This document shows, one piece after another, positions 1 through 12,755 of a DNA stretch of 64,000 bases; position 1 is the stretch's first letter, and each line of letters starts with the position of its first letter. The notes beneath the pieces are model-generated. The model was not told where the DNA came from. It was given only the letters and a program-made list of their open reading frames with translations, and did no database searches. The translations under genes and the position numbers were made by a program. The stretch is from Azolla caroliniana (Eukaryota > Polypodiophyta). Where the stretch lies: assembly GCA_043228905.1 (NCBI GenBank), contig JBHGNT010000016.1, positions 9,548,001-9,612,000 of the forward strand, given 5' to 3'.

Positions 1-1690
1 GATTTGTCTTTATCATTACACTCACTGGGAAAAACTACGTATAAAACAAAATAGCGATAACAATATTTTTCTCATATAAAACAGGCTATTGAAACCATGT
101 GATCCTAGCCTCTCCTAGCTTCAATATTGCAGAATGAATGCTGAAGATACTTAATATAGACATAATACCTTTCAACACTAGCATGACTCCAACATTTACC
201 ACTCACTTCAACATCCATTGTGTACCTTGTGAATGATCATACAAGATGCAAAATATCATGATATCATCATTTGAGATTCGAAGTTTGCAAATTAGATAAT
301 GGTCAAGGAGCATTCGAGTTGATGGTTATTGATTGATATGTTTCCATTAGAACTCACATGATGCTTTCCAAGTGTATTCCTCGTTAGAAATTGTAGGTGG
401 TTTTCTTAAAAGTTTATATGTATCACGTGATTGTTTAACAAGGAAACCATTATGAATTATTCAAGTGGTATAAGTTTGGTACCATGCAACCTTTAAAAAA
501 GTTCTTGAAGCACACATGATAAGCGAAGGCATGATTTGTTGGAATATGGAGATAATTTTGATTCTCCGTTGATGCTATAAATGTGAATGAAGGTGAGATT
601 ATAATATCCAATTTTCCATTATAAGTATACTATAAACAAATAGTGAGCCATCAAATTTCCTTGCAAACAAATGTCGAAGAAAATGCTTTCCTCGTGTACA
701 TAGGGCTGAAATTTTGATATGAATGAATGTTCATCTTTCCTTAAATTTGGACAAACATATGATTCATCGCACTTTCTGAAAGAAGATCTAATTCTTATTG
801 CTTGCAAGTCATTTATGATTAGGTTCAATAATCAACCCAACACATCGTGCATATGGAGTTTTCCATTGGATATGGGAGAATTTATTGGATTTTTGTGCCC
901 CTTGGATTGGTGTGACACTGGACAAGTATGCCAATTCTCAGTTGTTCACATGGCTCTAAAGTTATTCGTTGTGGTCATACATTGATGCATGTGCTTTTAG
1001 TTTCTACATGTTTTTTGTGAGCGCATCAGGTGTGTCCTAAAACAAGAAAACATAAAAATCCACTAATAACACCTACCATCATGATATGGGTATATGGAAT
1101 TGAAGGGGTGTGTGTATATGTGACTATATTATTGAGACTTTATAGAAGGCGTGTATCAATTAATGTGTACTAATGTAGTTTGCTAAGTGTTTGGTTCAAA
1201 ACTATGTTGTGTTCAAATTATGATTATTAGTAATTACTAATCATTTTCACCCATTTTTATTTGTGTGTTTTGTAACGAATTTTTTGTGGTTTCTAAATAT
1301 TGTATTTGACCTATATCATGATATCATTAATCCATAATCCATTCATTATTGGCCCCTTCAGTTCAAGAATGTGTAGAGTTTGGCCCATAATGGTGACTAA
1401 CCCAAGAACCTTTTGATATACGTGTTTGAACGATTTCTATTATCTTTTGAAATTAAATACTTCCAATAAAAAAGACCAGGGTTGTATCAATGTTAATTTG
1501 TCATTTGCAACTCGCCAAATGTTTGGTTAAAGAGTATGTCCAATTCAGCAAATAATTGTTAACAAAGTATTATTTTGCTTTGTATCAACACGTCTTTCAA
1601 AGACTTGCATTTTTTGAAAGCGCATGCTTCCAATAAACAAGAATGGGGATGTACAAACAAGAAATTTGCTGATTTATGTACAAACTCATA

Positions 1691-2026
1691 ACTAGATCAA
1701 TAAGGTTGTTCTCCTATGGTGGGCAAATCATCATCAGGGCCTCAATGGAACTACCAAGCACCCCACCCCGATGGTTGTTTCCCCCAATGGTTTCCATTAG
1801 TGACTAGGTGTTGTAAATATGTATAGATATGGTACAAATTACTAGGTTATAGGAGTTATTTGGATACTTTTGTTGAAAATGAGGTGGGGACTATGTCCAC
1901 TTTGGTGGGAAGGCCAGAGTGAGGGTTGATGAGAGGAATTTTTGGTGATCTGTGATGTAATTTGTTTGCTAACTAATGTGAAGTAGTGTTTTTTTGAAAA
2001 AAAAAAAAAAAAACTAGACCAATAAG
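1691..2026 (+). mobile_element. Possible retroposed sequence with poly(A) tail and target-site duplication
   Basis: A segment of about 300 bp ends in a run of 17 A (1997-2013). It is flanked by nearly identical 14-mers, ACTAGATCAATAAG at 1691-1704 and ACTAGACCAATAAG at 2013-2026, and similarity continues a few bases further with a small gap. A 3' A-run plus a duplication of about 14-20 bp is the signature of LINE-mediated retroposition. The body has no obvious tRNA-type A/B boxes and no coding frame, so it could be a processed transcript end or a 5'-truncated LINE tail. The call rests only on the flanks and tail. Confidence 0.4.
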
Positions 2027-2195
2027 TGTTCTACATTTATGCATAAACTCCAATAATGGACACTTGCAATTTACAAGATTGAGAAGCATCTAAACATTGA
2101 ATTAAGAAACTTGCATATTATTGGTAATAAAGAATGGAAATTTGGGAGGCTTAAATGATGCCCACCATAGTACGTAAAATTCGTGTTCGTCTGGC

Positions 2196-2239
2196 ATAAC
2201 ATTCGTTTTCCTACGTTGGAAAACGAATACGAATGTTAT
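2196..2239. repeat. Inverted repeat (hairpin)
   Basis: ATTCGTTTTCC at 2201-2211 is complementary to GGAAAACGAAT at 2218-2228, with a 6-nt loop. The outer bases ATAACATTCG (2196-2205) also match CGAATGTTAT (2230-2239). The hairpin stands alone in AT-rich spacer. It may be the remains of a small MITE, but no target duplication was found. Confidence 0.6.
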
Positions 2240-3597
2240 TCAAACATTCTTGTGTTTTTTTCCCATTTTTTTAATGTATTTTTGTTTTTTTCCATTTTTA
2301 GGCTTATTTACCTCATAATAAATAGTTAATCCAAAATTATGGTATTTATCATTCTTTGAGGGTGTTTTTCTTACGCGAATGCACGTTTCAACCTCTTAGG
2401 TTGTGAAGTTTGCATTTAAAATATAGGCAAACTCTAGAGATAACATGTTAATAAATGGTTGCTACATGAGGAGTGATGAAGACAACTAGTTGATAGTCTA
2501 CACTTTAATATTCAAAATCCAATCCAATGCATTGTCTATCGGACATCTCATGCTACCTACATAAAGGTTTTCACAATATACTATTACTATATTAATGATG
2601 AGACAATTGTCAATCATGGTAATGAACAACAATGTTGACATTCACTACAAGATGAGTGTGATTAGAAACCAACTTTGATATAAAAGGTCAATAAACATAT
2701 AACGCAAGGCGAAGATGACAATAAAGGTTTGTATTGTTTAAAAGAACGTGTAATTGAAAAGCTAAGGACAAAACTAAAGTGGCGGCCTTTTATATAGTTA
2801 GTAATTATGTTGATGCCAAAACTGGATCAATGCACATATGTACATATTACAAAGCTAGGGAATGATGATTTAATGATCAAACTTTCTCATAACTTGAGAA
2901 GTTTTTGGAATTGTGTCTAGAATGGAATGAATAAATGGTGGTCAAATATTGAAGACATGTTTTGAGAAAATAGACATGACTAGGATCATTACCAAAATAG
3001 CGAACCAACTCCTAAGGCCTTTCACAATGTTCATTAAAAGAAACGAGAATCCATGACATAAGGTTTCACAATGATCTCATCATGTATCGAGATCAAGCAA
3101 CTTTTTCGGTTATTGCCTATGTAGACAGTGAGTGATATAACCTTTTTGAAAGCATGGTTTTAAGATAATGGACATACATACAATAGGCAAGAAAAATGTC
3201 AATGCAATGAATGATTCAATGGAGGAGGTGTGAGGGCGAGAGAGTGATGGAGAAAGCAATCCGTGATTCAAGAGTGGAGATTATAATACACCCATCATTT
3301 CTTACCATATCGAGAGATCGTGAAACATGTACATGAGTAGAAAGAAGCCAATGCCCCAAGGTAAACTTAGAGTATGTATGAAGAAGCCAAACATAAAATG
3401 TGTTTTGACAGAGTAGAGATTACCACACATTGCTTGGCCTTCACCATATTACTTCCAAATCATGCAAAGAAAGGAATGGGAAGCTTTACACCAACCCACC
3501 CTTCACGCAAAAATAAGTAAGTATGTAGTTACTAGTATGTACATATGTATATATGTTAAATGTATGCAGGAAGGAGGAGGTGCCAGGAAGCTTAGCA

Positions 3598-3605
3598 TAT
3601 AAATA
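3598..3605 (+). promoter_or_regulatory. Candidate TATA box of the glycosyltransferase gene
   Basis: TATAAATA lies about 305 bp upstream of the ATG at 3910. It would give a 5' leader of about 275 nt containing an AAAAG microsatellite (about 3655-3680) and a C/T-rich tract (about 3858-3885). A second AT-rich match (CTATAATAA, about 3885-3893) lies only about 20 bp before the ATG and is too close for a normal leader. Inferred from sequence only. Confidence 0.4.
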
Positions 3606-3909
3606 AAATAAAACGTATTATTTTCACGAGGACGTTGAAAACAAATACCCAAAAAGAAAAGAAAAGAAAAGAAAAGAAAAGGCAACTCTCCGAAGTGAAA
3701 GTGTGGGGGAAAGGAAAAGGGGTCATTCTGTTTTGCGCGCTTTCCTTTTTCGTATGTATGATTATTTTGCGTAAAACGATCGCGAAAACTCTGCAAAATC
3801 TCCCGAACAAACAAACGGAAAGAAGAAGAGGATGATGAATCACTGGATATGGCACCTACCTCCCCCTTCCTCCCCCTCCTCCCCTCTATAATAATATCCA
3901 TCTATCGTT

Positions 3910-5424
<1,515 letters not shown>

Positions 5425-6465
5425 TGACAGACCAAGCTTTTTATTGGAAGCTTCTTCTAACTAACTCCGTTTCTGCTTTGCTTTTTTCTTTATATGTACA
5501 TATGTATGTATCTCTGAATGGTATACAAAATATACATAAGGCATATATGCATATATTTGCGCTAATTTCCATTCCATAACTGATTTTTAAAGCTTCAGTG
5601 TGCCAGTAATTCCCTGGACACATTCTTTTTTCTGGATTCACCGATCTCTAAATTTGGTCCAGCATGGATGGATGGATAGATGGATGGATGCGTGACCCCC
5701 CTTGTTCCGCGTGATTTATTCATATGATGGTTGTTGGTGTGACTTAAGAGTTTTTATCAGCCGTTTCTTCTCTTTTCCCTTCCCTTCCCTTTGGATGAAA
5801 CGCCCCCATTTTGGGTAATGTCACGAGTCGTGAGCACTATGTATGTACTCACGACAGACGAAGTCAAATAAGTGGGTGACTTTGGATTAAATAAATGAAA
5901 AGAAAAGGGAGATGCGCGAAACTCCACTAGCAAAAGTCTCGATCATGGATGGCATGACGACTTCTCTTTTATGGGAACACTAGTTACGATTGTGCCGCCT
6001 GCACACACCATCAAATATAATTTTGAGCTTGACATTTCTTTCATAAGTGCGCTACATTTTTCTTTCCTTTCCTTCAAATGATGGTGTTTATGAACATTTG
6101 AACACAATAGCTCCATGGTTAATTGTTTTGGAGGAGGTTGTTCCCTTTATTCATGGTCCAAATTCAATTAATGATCTTTATTAAGTTTTAAGGCAAAAAA
6201 CAACCATAAAAAAGAAGAGAAAGACGGATGTTGCAATTGAAGTAAAATGACATTGCAACAACAGATTTAACTTCACAAACTTCATGCATTTGCATTAGAA
6301 TTTGTGCATCTGAACCTCTATGTTAGGCACTGGGCCTCTGAATAATCAATATGGAGGTTGGACATCTTAAACCCTAGTGCCTTCAACTTTGGGCAACGAA
6401 AAACAATGACCAATGACCTATTAAGTTCTTGTGGCTTTTTGCACCCTCCTTTTCATCACCGAGAT
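5425..6465. other. Intergenic region downstream of the GT14 gene
   Basis: No gene is seen. Just after the stop are TGTA-rich stretches (about 5491-5515) of the kind found in plant 3' UTRs, but no single polyadenylation signal stands out. A short GGAT/GATG microsatellite lies at about 5663-5690 and a TTCCC repeat at about 5776-5791. Confidence 0.6.
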
Positions 6466-7282
6466 CAGGGCCTAAATTGGTCGGGTTAGTATCAAAGATT
6501 TTTTCACAGGCATTTTTTGAAGATGTATGTCATATGACATAAGATTGCAAAAACTAACATGTCATTTGATATACAAAATTTAAAAATGAAAAGCTCTATC
6601 TAATGCTACATTGTTATAGATGTCATTACTATAACACAAAGATACACAAATTAGCATAACTACCTCTCAAAGATAATGAAATACATAAAATAAATATCGT
6701 GTTAATGTTTTTACTATTAAGTATGAAGAAAAGGTTATTTTTTTGGAAAAAAACAGAGGTTTTTTTTGAAAAAAAAGTGGTTATTTTTGGAAAAACATGG
6801 TTATTGTTCTATTAAAAAAGGTTACTTTATCGAAAAAAATGGTTAGTAAAAAATTAAGGTTTAACTTAAAACTTAAAACATTAAAATCAAACTTAGAGTT
6901 TACACTCTTAGATTATTTAATAAAGGTTATTGTTTAAAATTTCAATCGAATTTAAACTAATATTATTAGTAAAGAGCAAAGGTTTGAAAATATATATCAT
7001 TATTACATGATGATGATATTATTTTAAGCATGTTATAAAAAAGCATATAATATAAATATATTATTATACACGATAGTATATACATATATTTATATGACAA
7101 TACGTGTCATATATATAATATATATGACATGGAAAATAGAATTTTAGCATGTCATTTGACATGTATAATTTTAGGGGCTTTTGACATGAAAGTGAAAATT
7201 GAAACTTTGTATGTCACTTGATGGGCATTTTTATTAAGTGCATGTTTTTGACAAGCATGAAACTCGTCAAATTTTTGCCCTG
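6466..7282. mobile_element. Non-autonomous hAT-like DNA transposon (MITE-like)
   Basis: The 817-bp AT-rich segment begins CAGGGCCTAAATT and ends AATTTTTGCCCTG, an imperfect terminal inverted repeat in which about 18 of the first 24 positions match. CAGGG ends are typical of hAT elements. It is flanked by 8-mers ACCGAGAT (6458-6465) and ATAGAGAT (7283-7290), matching at 6 of 8, as expected for an aged hAT target duplication. Both subterminal regions carry many copies of a TGTCATNTGACA-like motif. No open frame is present, so it would depend on a transposase supplied elsewhere. The superfamily is inferred from end sequence and duplication length. Confidence 0.6.
7105..7129. repeat. Perfect palindrome inside the hAT-like element
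   Basis: Arms of 12 bp (TGTCATATATAT and its complement) flank a single central A. A related perfect 16-bp palindrome, TATGTCATATGACATA, lies near the other end at 6526-6541. Repeated TGACA-containing palindromes near both ends resemble subterminal transposase-binding motifs of hAT elements. Confidence 0.7.
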
Positions 7283-7290
7283 ATAGAGAT

Positions 7291-7851
7291 GGGCCCCTTC
7301 AATCAAAGTTCAATGCATATTGTTGCCTTCAATTTGGGAGTAAACTTTCAATTTATATTATAGATATTATAGAAGTTCTTGTAAACTTTATTACTAAGTT
7401 CTAATATGATACAATCCATGTTTTAATTGTCCAAGAGGAGGCCAATTTTGACTTGGGCAACCAAATAAACATTCTATGTGACTCCTTAAGAATAAGGGTT
7501 ACTACTCTATGTGAAAATAATGCACAAATATATGTGCTCTATTACGCCTATATTTTATGGGGGTCCTTAAAACCACAAAGAAACACGATTGGGACACAAA
7601 ACATACTCATATATCATATTAACAAGAAAAACTTACAACAATCCCAAATTGGGACAAACCTAAATCCAAAACTCAGAGTTAGGACAAGTCGACATTGAGT
7701 CTGGACTGAGTCTGGACAACTCCCAAAACCACCAAAGGAGAGAAAAAGCACTACATGCTCCTTAAAGCTAAAATGGTGTGAATGAGAATGAGAAAGTGGG
7801 AATTAGAAAATGGTTATGAATGAAGAGTGATCCTCCTTATATAGGCCAAAG
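7291..7851. other. Spacer before the chromovirus gag remnant
   Basis: I see no gene and no recognisable LTR, primer-binding site or terminal repeat. The chromovirus 3' LTR at 28936 has no partner here, so the 5' LTR of that element is lost or too degraded to see. Confidence 0.5.
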
Positions 7852-8965
7852 ATGGTCATTGAAAATGCCGGCGATCGTAGTTCTACATCTGATTTTGTAT
7901 TTTCATTGGGAACTCAAGGAAATCCTCTTGGAGCAATCTCCATTGAGTCGTATTTCTTACAAATACAAAATTTCCTTAATTCAACCGCTCATCATATGTC
8001 CGAACTTTGGCAATCTCAAAGTGCTCTCGAGGCATGTGTCATTAGTTTACAATGTGACACTAATAGACCCGATGAGCATCACGGTGAACCATCATTTGTC
8101 GTAAAGCCATTTATGGGAGAGAATAAAGGAAAGAATCGAAGAAGCAATCTGCACGTGGCTGGGCCGATGGAAGTTTCATTTTGAGGTCTATCCCATGCTA
8201 GATAGTACAAATATTGCATATGTCGGCCGAGAACTAGGGGGTAAGGCCGCCACTTGGTGGCGTGGGCACCGAACTTTGGGGAAATTGCCCGATACTTGGA
8301 TAGATTTTGTCACAGTTTTTAAGGGCCAATTTCTGCAACCTCCCTCTCGAACCGAGGCAGTGCAAGCTTTAATGAACCTCTCTAGCATGAAGTTTTCCTC
8401 GCTAGAAGACTATGTCCACCATACTGGAACCTAAATCCAAAAATTGGGTCTAGAAGGGGACAATTGGTTAATAACTTGTTTTGTCAATCGCATCCCCAAT
8501 TCGGACTATCATTGGATAGTGCACGATAAGGATCCAAAATCCTTTGAAGAGGCCATTGAAATAGTTCTTCGCTATCAACGCACGTTGAAGGACCATAACA
8601 AACCCAACAAAGCGCCCGGGACTAAGCAGTCACAATTCACTAGGAAACTCAAGACACCCATCGAATTCATGGATCGCGATTATAAGCGACAACATCCTTT
8701 TTGCGTATTCTTAAAAAAGAAGGGTCATACAAAAGAACAATGTCAAAAGCTCCAATGGAAAGAGCACGACAACAAAGCAAAAGTTGCAGATCATAAAGGT
8801 CAGATTCCTAACACGTTCGCGTTCACAAGTGGAAGGATCGCGCATAAATGGAAGGATAAGGGAAATTTTAGGGGTTTTTCAATGATTTTACAAAACACAT
8901 TGATACCAGTATCATACAAGTTCAAACATACTATGAAAAAGGTTAAAAATCCACTATTTTCGTGA
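7852..8965 (+). pseudogene. Chromovirus gag (broken)
   Basis: Three overlapping frames together read as a Ty3-type capsid protein. These are an N-terminal helical part, then LGGKAATWWRGH with the conserved tryptophan pair (about 8235-8265), and after a stop near 8432 a segment with EEAIEIVLRYQ. A degenerate zinc knuckle near 8700-8742 reads C-x2-L-x4-H-x4-C, so the second cysteine is replaced. Internal stops and frame changes make it non-functional. The C-terminal part fades out near 8830-8960, where an inserted segment of about 5.6 kb seems to begin. Confidence 0.75.
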
Positions 8966-9167
8966 TTTAGAAGTAACTAAAAAAAGACGAATTTCAAAAA
9001 CATACATTCTCAATTTATATCACAAACATTACAACCAATGTTATTTTATAAGAAACGATTTTTTAGAAATCATAAGAATTCAAAATACATGATTTTATAT
9101 TACTCGATTTGTTACAAGCGGAATGTAGTTACACGTAATAGCCAAATATACATTCATGATCACTCCT

Positions 9168-11948
9168 TTACGGAGAATCACTACTATAACTAATATACAA
9201 TGACGATTCCTCCTCCTCATCCTCGGATGTACCAATCAGTGCATTATCTTCGTCATAAACCAAATGGTTTGACTCTAGATTATATGTAGCAGATCTCGTT
9301 TGCCTTTGACTCGAGCCACCTTGTAGACCTGGTAATTTTTCTTTTATTATATCTATTGTTGACTTCCTTAATCGTCCGGCTTTTGTAAGCGTGAAGTCGT
9401 ACACGATGATATCCACATCAGAGATATCAAGGGTCGAGGTGTTACGAATGTTTCGCTTCCTCTTCCTACCTCCCCTTCTTGTTTGGCATTCAATCATCTC
9501 CAATGTATACTTACCTGTAAAAGCATTTGCACTTCTAGTGTTGTACCAATGAACATTTATAGACTTGATCGTGTTTTCTATTTCATGCATTAGCACTTCT
9601 AGAATTTTACCAACCCAAAATTGGTGGCCATGTGAGTTCTCATCAGCCGGCGTTGCAATCAACATCCCCGCGGTGAGCTCTTGCAAATTTCCTTGCCATC
9701 TAGCTTCGGCTGCTTTCGTCATCCTTGGTCCCACATAAATGTCTCTTTGTTGTGGATGGACCAAGCTGTCATTAATCGCATTTACTAGTTGCTCCGGACT
9801 TCTATTTACGCGATCATGTTGCAGCGACCATGTGAATGGCGTTTCCAAATTCCAATTATCAACAGATACACAATTGTCTATAATTTCTTTCTGATCACTA
9901 TAAAATACATCCCGCCATGACGTGTCTTGTTGTGCGGCATATTTCTTGGCGGCCTCAATATGCTTTCTTTTTTCTTCTAAGGCTTGGACCCATGACCGTT
10001 TTTGTTCTGATACCAAGTCGCTCTGCAGCTGTCCTTTCTTCTCAATTGGCATTTGCTTAACTCCATGGACAATTGTACTCGGCATACAAAGTAATAACTG
10101 GCAACCACCTTCAGGTTCCCATGTTGTAGAAGATGAATATTGTTTAGCATACAAAAGTGTAGAACCACTTATTCCATTTTTCTTTATCAAAAAAATGTGA
10201 TTGAAACTTATATTGTTCAACTGAGCAAGCACTTTAACATTCCCACCACCCCCATCTAATATATATCTCTTAAAGTCATATACCTCCTTCAAGTGTAACA
10301 CTTTTGGGCGTGGTGTATAAGCATCACAAATGACATCAAATAGTTTAGGTAAAGTGAAAGCATCATGCCGAGACAACTGTCTGGAGAATGTGCTAAACAT
10401 CTGATCTATATGGTCATGTGTGTGGCCAACCAAAAGGAAATTGACTTTCACTTTCCTAAACAATTCTAGGTTGACCAACATACTTAGATAGCCAAATACA
10501 GTTGAATTTTTGTTCTCTCTAGCAGTATTGTCCAATTGAATGTATAGAACAGGGGGGAAAGGTTGTCCCCAAGACATCAAAACTCGGTGAATCACTGTAA
10601 CTGTTAGGTTAGGGTCATTGTGAACATTGGGGTAAGTAATGAAGACGTGAGGTCGAACAGACCTATTATAAGCCAAGCATCCCACCAAGTGCATTTGAAC
10701 AAGGCACTCATCATTGACATCTTTGGGGAGCCTCTGCATATGCGGCAAGCATGTCTTCTTCTGGTCCATGCCATCTATCATTAAGCACATGTATTGTTCG
10801 GGCCTCTTCAAACACTTCTCTCTATGATGCATCGCCTTCCTTCGTTCTAAGGATTGTTCCTCACGATGCTCTTGTAGTAACTTCTTACTCGTATCCTTTT
10901 CCATTGATGTCTTTGCACCTTTAGCCAAACTTTTAAGATTTGCACAAATGGAGCAATACCCCATACGTACTTTACGAGGAATAATAACATTTGAAAACCG
11001 AGCTCTCCATAATCTTGTGAATTGGCTATAGGTGATAGACTTATTACGTGAGCCCAGCATATCAGATCGATAGACATCATAAACTTCCTGACGTGTATAA
11101 TTATCAGAAAGATGCATCCTACCTGTAGTGGGCATTACTTCACAATTTAACTGAAAGTAAGTTTTCATCCAGCCAATAGCTAGTCTTCCAATTGCACCTT
11201 TCATACTTGGAACCTCTTTACAATTGAGCATCTGATCCCTGCTAAGTAGACGTTGTTGTACTCTATGTAGCCACATGTTACTAACACATAACGCAATTTT
11301 GAATGCCACTCTACATATCTGTTGCGCATGGAAGATATAATACTCGAATGATACTTTGATCCCCGTACATTTGTCAGATACTAGTTGCATATGTGACCCG
11401 AGGTAAGTGTCTTGCTCATCACCGGTCATCGAAAAATAGTATCGTCTTAATTCTCGCAACTTTGATTTTCCAATCATAGACATACAACCACGGGCACAAC
11501 ATATTTTGTTGACATCAAATCCAATCTGTTTATCTGATGTCACCAAGCTAAATCTAGCCAGACGAATTCTTCGTGGGATTCTTCTAATATGCATAGGGCT
11601 CCCAGATTTCTCTTCCTGCATAGAGGTTGGTGTAACCTTGTTACAGTCTAATTCTCTGTTGTGACCATCGCCAATGTTATTCAATGTTTCCTGGGCACTT
11701 CCTTCATTCTCGGTATCTTTATTAATATCGTATTCTTCAATAGAGAACTCTTCACATGTGTCATTATTTACATTCCCTGTAGATGAGCTCAGACAATATT
11801 CTTCGATAGAATATGGTGAGTCGGTCGACAGACAATATTCTTCAATCGAATATGGTGACTCTGTTGACAAACAATACTCTTCAGTAGAAAACGATGGGTC
11901 TGATGACAAACAATATTCTTCAATCGAGAACGGTGAATCTTCACTCAT
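9168..11948 (-). CDS. Transposase-like protein (DUF7869-type), intact 926 codons
   Basis: This is a single uninterrupted frame from ATG (11948) to TAA (9168). The N-terminus has four 13-residue tandem repeats (S-x-EEYCLS at residues 8, 21, 34 and 47) and a fifth degenerate one. The middle has cysteine motifs (C150-C151, C155; C332-x2-C335). A domain resembling the uncharacterised DUF7869 family follows: MIDGMDQ (D392, D395), QLDNTARENKN (D473, E478) and LVGHTHDHIDQ (H509, H511, D515). The spaced acidic residues suggest an RNase H-like fold of the DDE kind, but catalysis is not shown. A basic GGRKRKRN patch lies near 837-845 and an acidic stretch near the C-terminus. It sits between chromovirus gag and protease, so it probably arrived as part of a mobile element whose ends I could not find. 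Being unbroken among dead elements suggests recent arrival or selection. Confidence 0.65.
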   Translation of the reverse strand: MSEDSPFSIEEYCLSSDPSFSTEEYCLSTESPYSIEEYCLSTDSPYSIEEYCLSSSTGNVNNDTCEEFSIEEYDINKDTENEGSAQETLNNIGDGHNRELDCNKVTPTSMQEEKSGSPMHIRRIPRRIRLARFSLVTSDKQIGFDVNKICCARGCMSMIGKSKLRELRRYYFSMTGDEQDTYLGSHMQLVSDKCTGIKVSFEYYIFHAQQICRVAFKIALCVSNMWLHRVQQRLLSRDQMLNCKEVPSMKGAIGRLAIGWMKTYFQLNCEVMPTTGRMHLSDNYTRQEVYDVYRSDMLGSRNKSITYSQFTRLWRARFSNVIIPRKVRMGYCSICANLKSLAKGAKTSMEKDTSKKLLQEHREEQSLERRKAMHHREKCLKRPEQYMCLMIDGMDQKKTCLPHMQRLPKDVNDECLVQMHLVGCLAYNRSVRPHVFITYPNVHNDPNLTVTVIHRVLMSWGQPFPPVLYIQLDNTARENKNSTVFGYLSMLVNLELFRKVKVNFLLVGHTHDHIDQMFSTFSRQLSRHDAFTLPKLFDVICDAYTPRPKVLHLKEVYDFKRYILDGGGGNVKVLAQLNNISFNHIFLIKKNGISGSTLLYAKQYSSSTTWEPEGGCQLLLCMPSTIVHGVKQMPIEKKGQLQSDLVSEQKRSWVQALEEKRKHIEAAKKYAAQQDTSWRDVFYSDQKEIIDNCVSVDNWNLETPFTWSLQHDRVNRSPEQLVNAINDSLVHPQQRDIYVGPRMTKAAEARWQGNLQELTAGMLIATPADENSHGHQFWVGKILEVLMHEIENTIKSINVHWYNTRSANAFTGKYTLEMIECQTRRGGRKRKRNIRNTSTLDISDVDIIVYDFTLTKAGRLRKSTIDIIKEKLPGLQGGSSQRQTRSATYNLESNHLVYDEDNALIGTSEDEEEESSLYISYSSDSP
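11784..11939 (-). repeat. Four 39-bp coding tandem repeats
   Basis: The first about 55 codons of the transposase-like gene are four copies of a 13-codon unit (core S-I-E-E-Y-C-L-S with acidic and Ser/Pro spacers). The copies differ by a few substitutions. A fifth partial copy (FSIEEYDI) follows a short non-repeat stretch. Both strands are open across the repeats, which creates a spurious plus-strand frame. Confidence 0.9.
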
Positions 11949-12011
11949 GGCTTAAGGTCTAGATAGGGCTCTCTAAGTTATGTGCTTAGGGTAAGGAAAA
12001 AAACTAATAAG

Positions 12012-12065
12012 CTCCTCTCTAAACATATACTCCTCTCTAAACATAAACTTCTCTCTAAACAAAAG
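12012..12065. repeat. Three 18-bp tandem repeats
   Basis: Three copies of a CTCCTCTCTAAACATA-like unit start at 12012, 12030 and 12048, about 60-120 bp upstream of the ATG of the transposase-like gene. They lie where its 5' leader or promoter would be. No function is known. Confidence 0.85.
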
Positions 12066-12250
12066 CCAAATGAATAGAATGTCTATATTATGTAATATTC
12101 TATTAATACAATACATCAAAAAATTATTTTTAATAAAGTAATTGTACTTAAAATATCAATTATTATATAAACTGGATCTATATGAAGTTAAATCAAGTAA
12201 AATATAAAACTAATCATTAACAAGCCATGAATATGTTGGATTAATGTTAA

Positions 12251-12460
12251 AATCATTGGCTAATTAATGGCACCCATTTTGATATAGAACGTCTCAATCA
12301 TTGGTTCTTTAATGCTCACCATTTTAAATATTAGACTTATCAATCATTGGTTAATTCATGCCAACATCTTTAATACATAGCATTTGAGAGTCATAAAATT
12401 TGTTGCTTTTAGTAATCAATCATTGGTACATTCATGAACCTCTATCATTGTCTCCTTCAT
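12251..12460. repeat. Degenerate tandem repeat with AATCATTGG core
   Basis: AATCATTGGYTAATT-like units start at 12251, 12296, 12342 and 12418, followed by TTAATG/TTCATG and a CACCA/AACA stretch. The period is 45-46 bp with one longer step. The region lies between the two divergent transcription signals (minus-strand gene start at 11948, plus-strand TATA at 12650). It may be promoter sequence or decayed satellite. Confidence 0.6.
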
Positions 12461-12649
12461 AACCTTTGAAGTCATTGTAGGTTGTTATGACTATAAAAGA
12501 TTGATCAATATGTTAGTTTGACTTTGTAATCATTAATACAATCATAAGTTACTATAGTTAATGTGACTATGGTTACCAACTAACTATCCTCAAAGTTACC
12601 AACCTTGGTTAAGGTGACTATGGTTACTTTAACCAATGTGTTCAATCCC

Positions 12650-12657
12650 TATAAATA
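12650..12657 (+). promoter_or_regulatory. Candidate TATA box, plus strand
   Basis: A good TATAAATA match lies about 30 bp before a CTCACC context at 12679-12684, a plausible start site. Downstream are a 9-bp minisatellite (12684-12755) and a short frame from ATG 12801. At 12833-12839 that frame meets CAGGTAGG, a reasonable 5' splice site, just before a stop. A spliced gene starting here is possible, but no downstream exon was recognised. Confidence 0.4.
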
Positions 12658-12683
12658 GGAAGACCTCGTCATATTTCACTCAC

Positions 12684-12755
12684 CAGAGCGTACAGAGCGT
12701 ACAGAGCACACAGAACGTAGAGAGCACACAGAGCACACAAAGCACACAGAGCACA
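12684..12755 (+). repeat. 9-bp minisatellite, eight units
   Basis: Eight consecutive 9-mers of the CAGAGCACA/CAGAGCGTA type start at 12684. The period is a multiple of three, so the frame stays open and reads as Q-S-T/Q-S-V triplets. It lies just after the predicted start site of the TATA box at 12650. Confidence 0.9.

Larger units (their letters stand above)
1..3590. other. AT-rich intergenic region, no gene seen
   Basis: I see no recognisable protein or RNA gene here. The longest open frames (for example 719-985 on the plus strand) are short, match no family I know and lack supporting context. The region holds a possible retroposed sequence at 1691-2026 and a near-perfect hairpin at 2196-2239, both listed separately. 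The rest is unremarkable AT-rich spacer upstream of the glycosyltransferase gene. Confidence 0.6.

Noticed and set aside
719-985. Small 88-codon gene in the first kilobase
   Set aside because: No recognisable domain, AT-rich composition and no promoter or neighbouring support.
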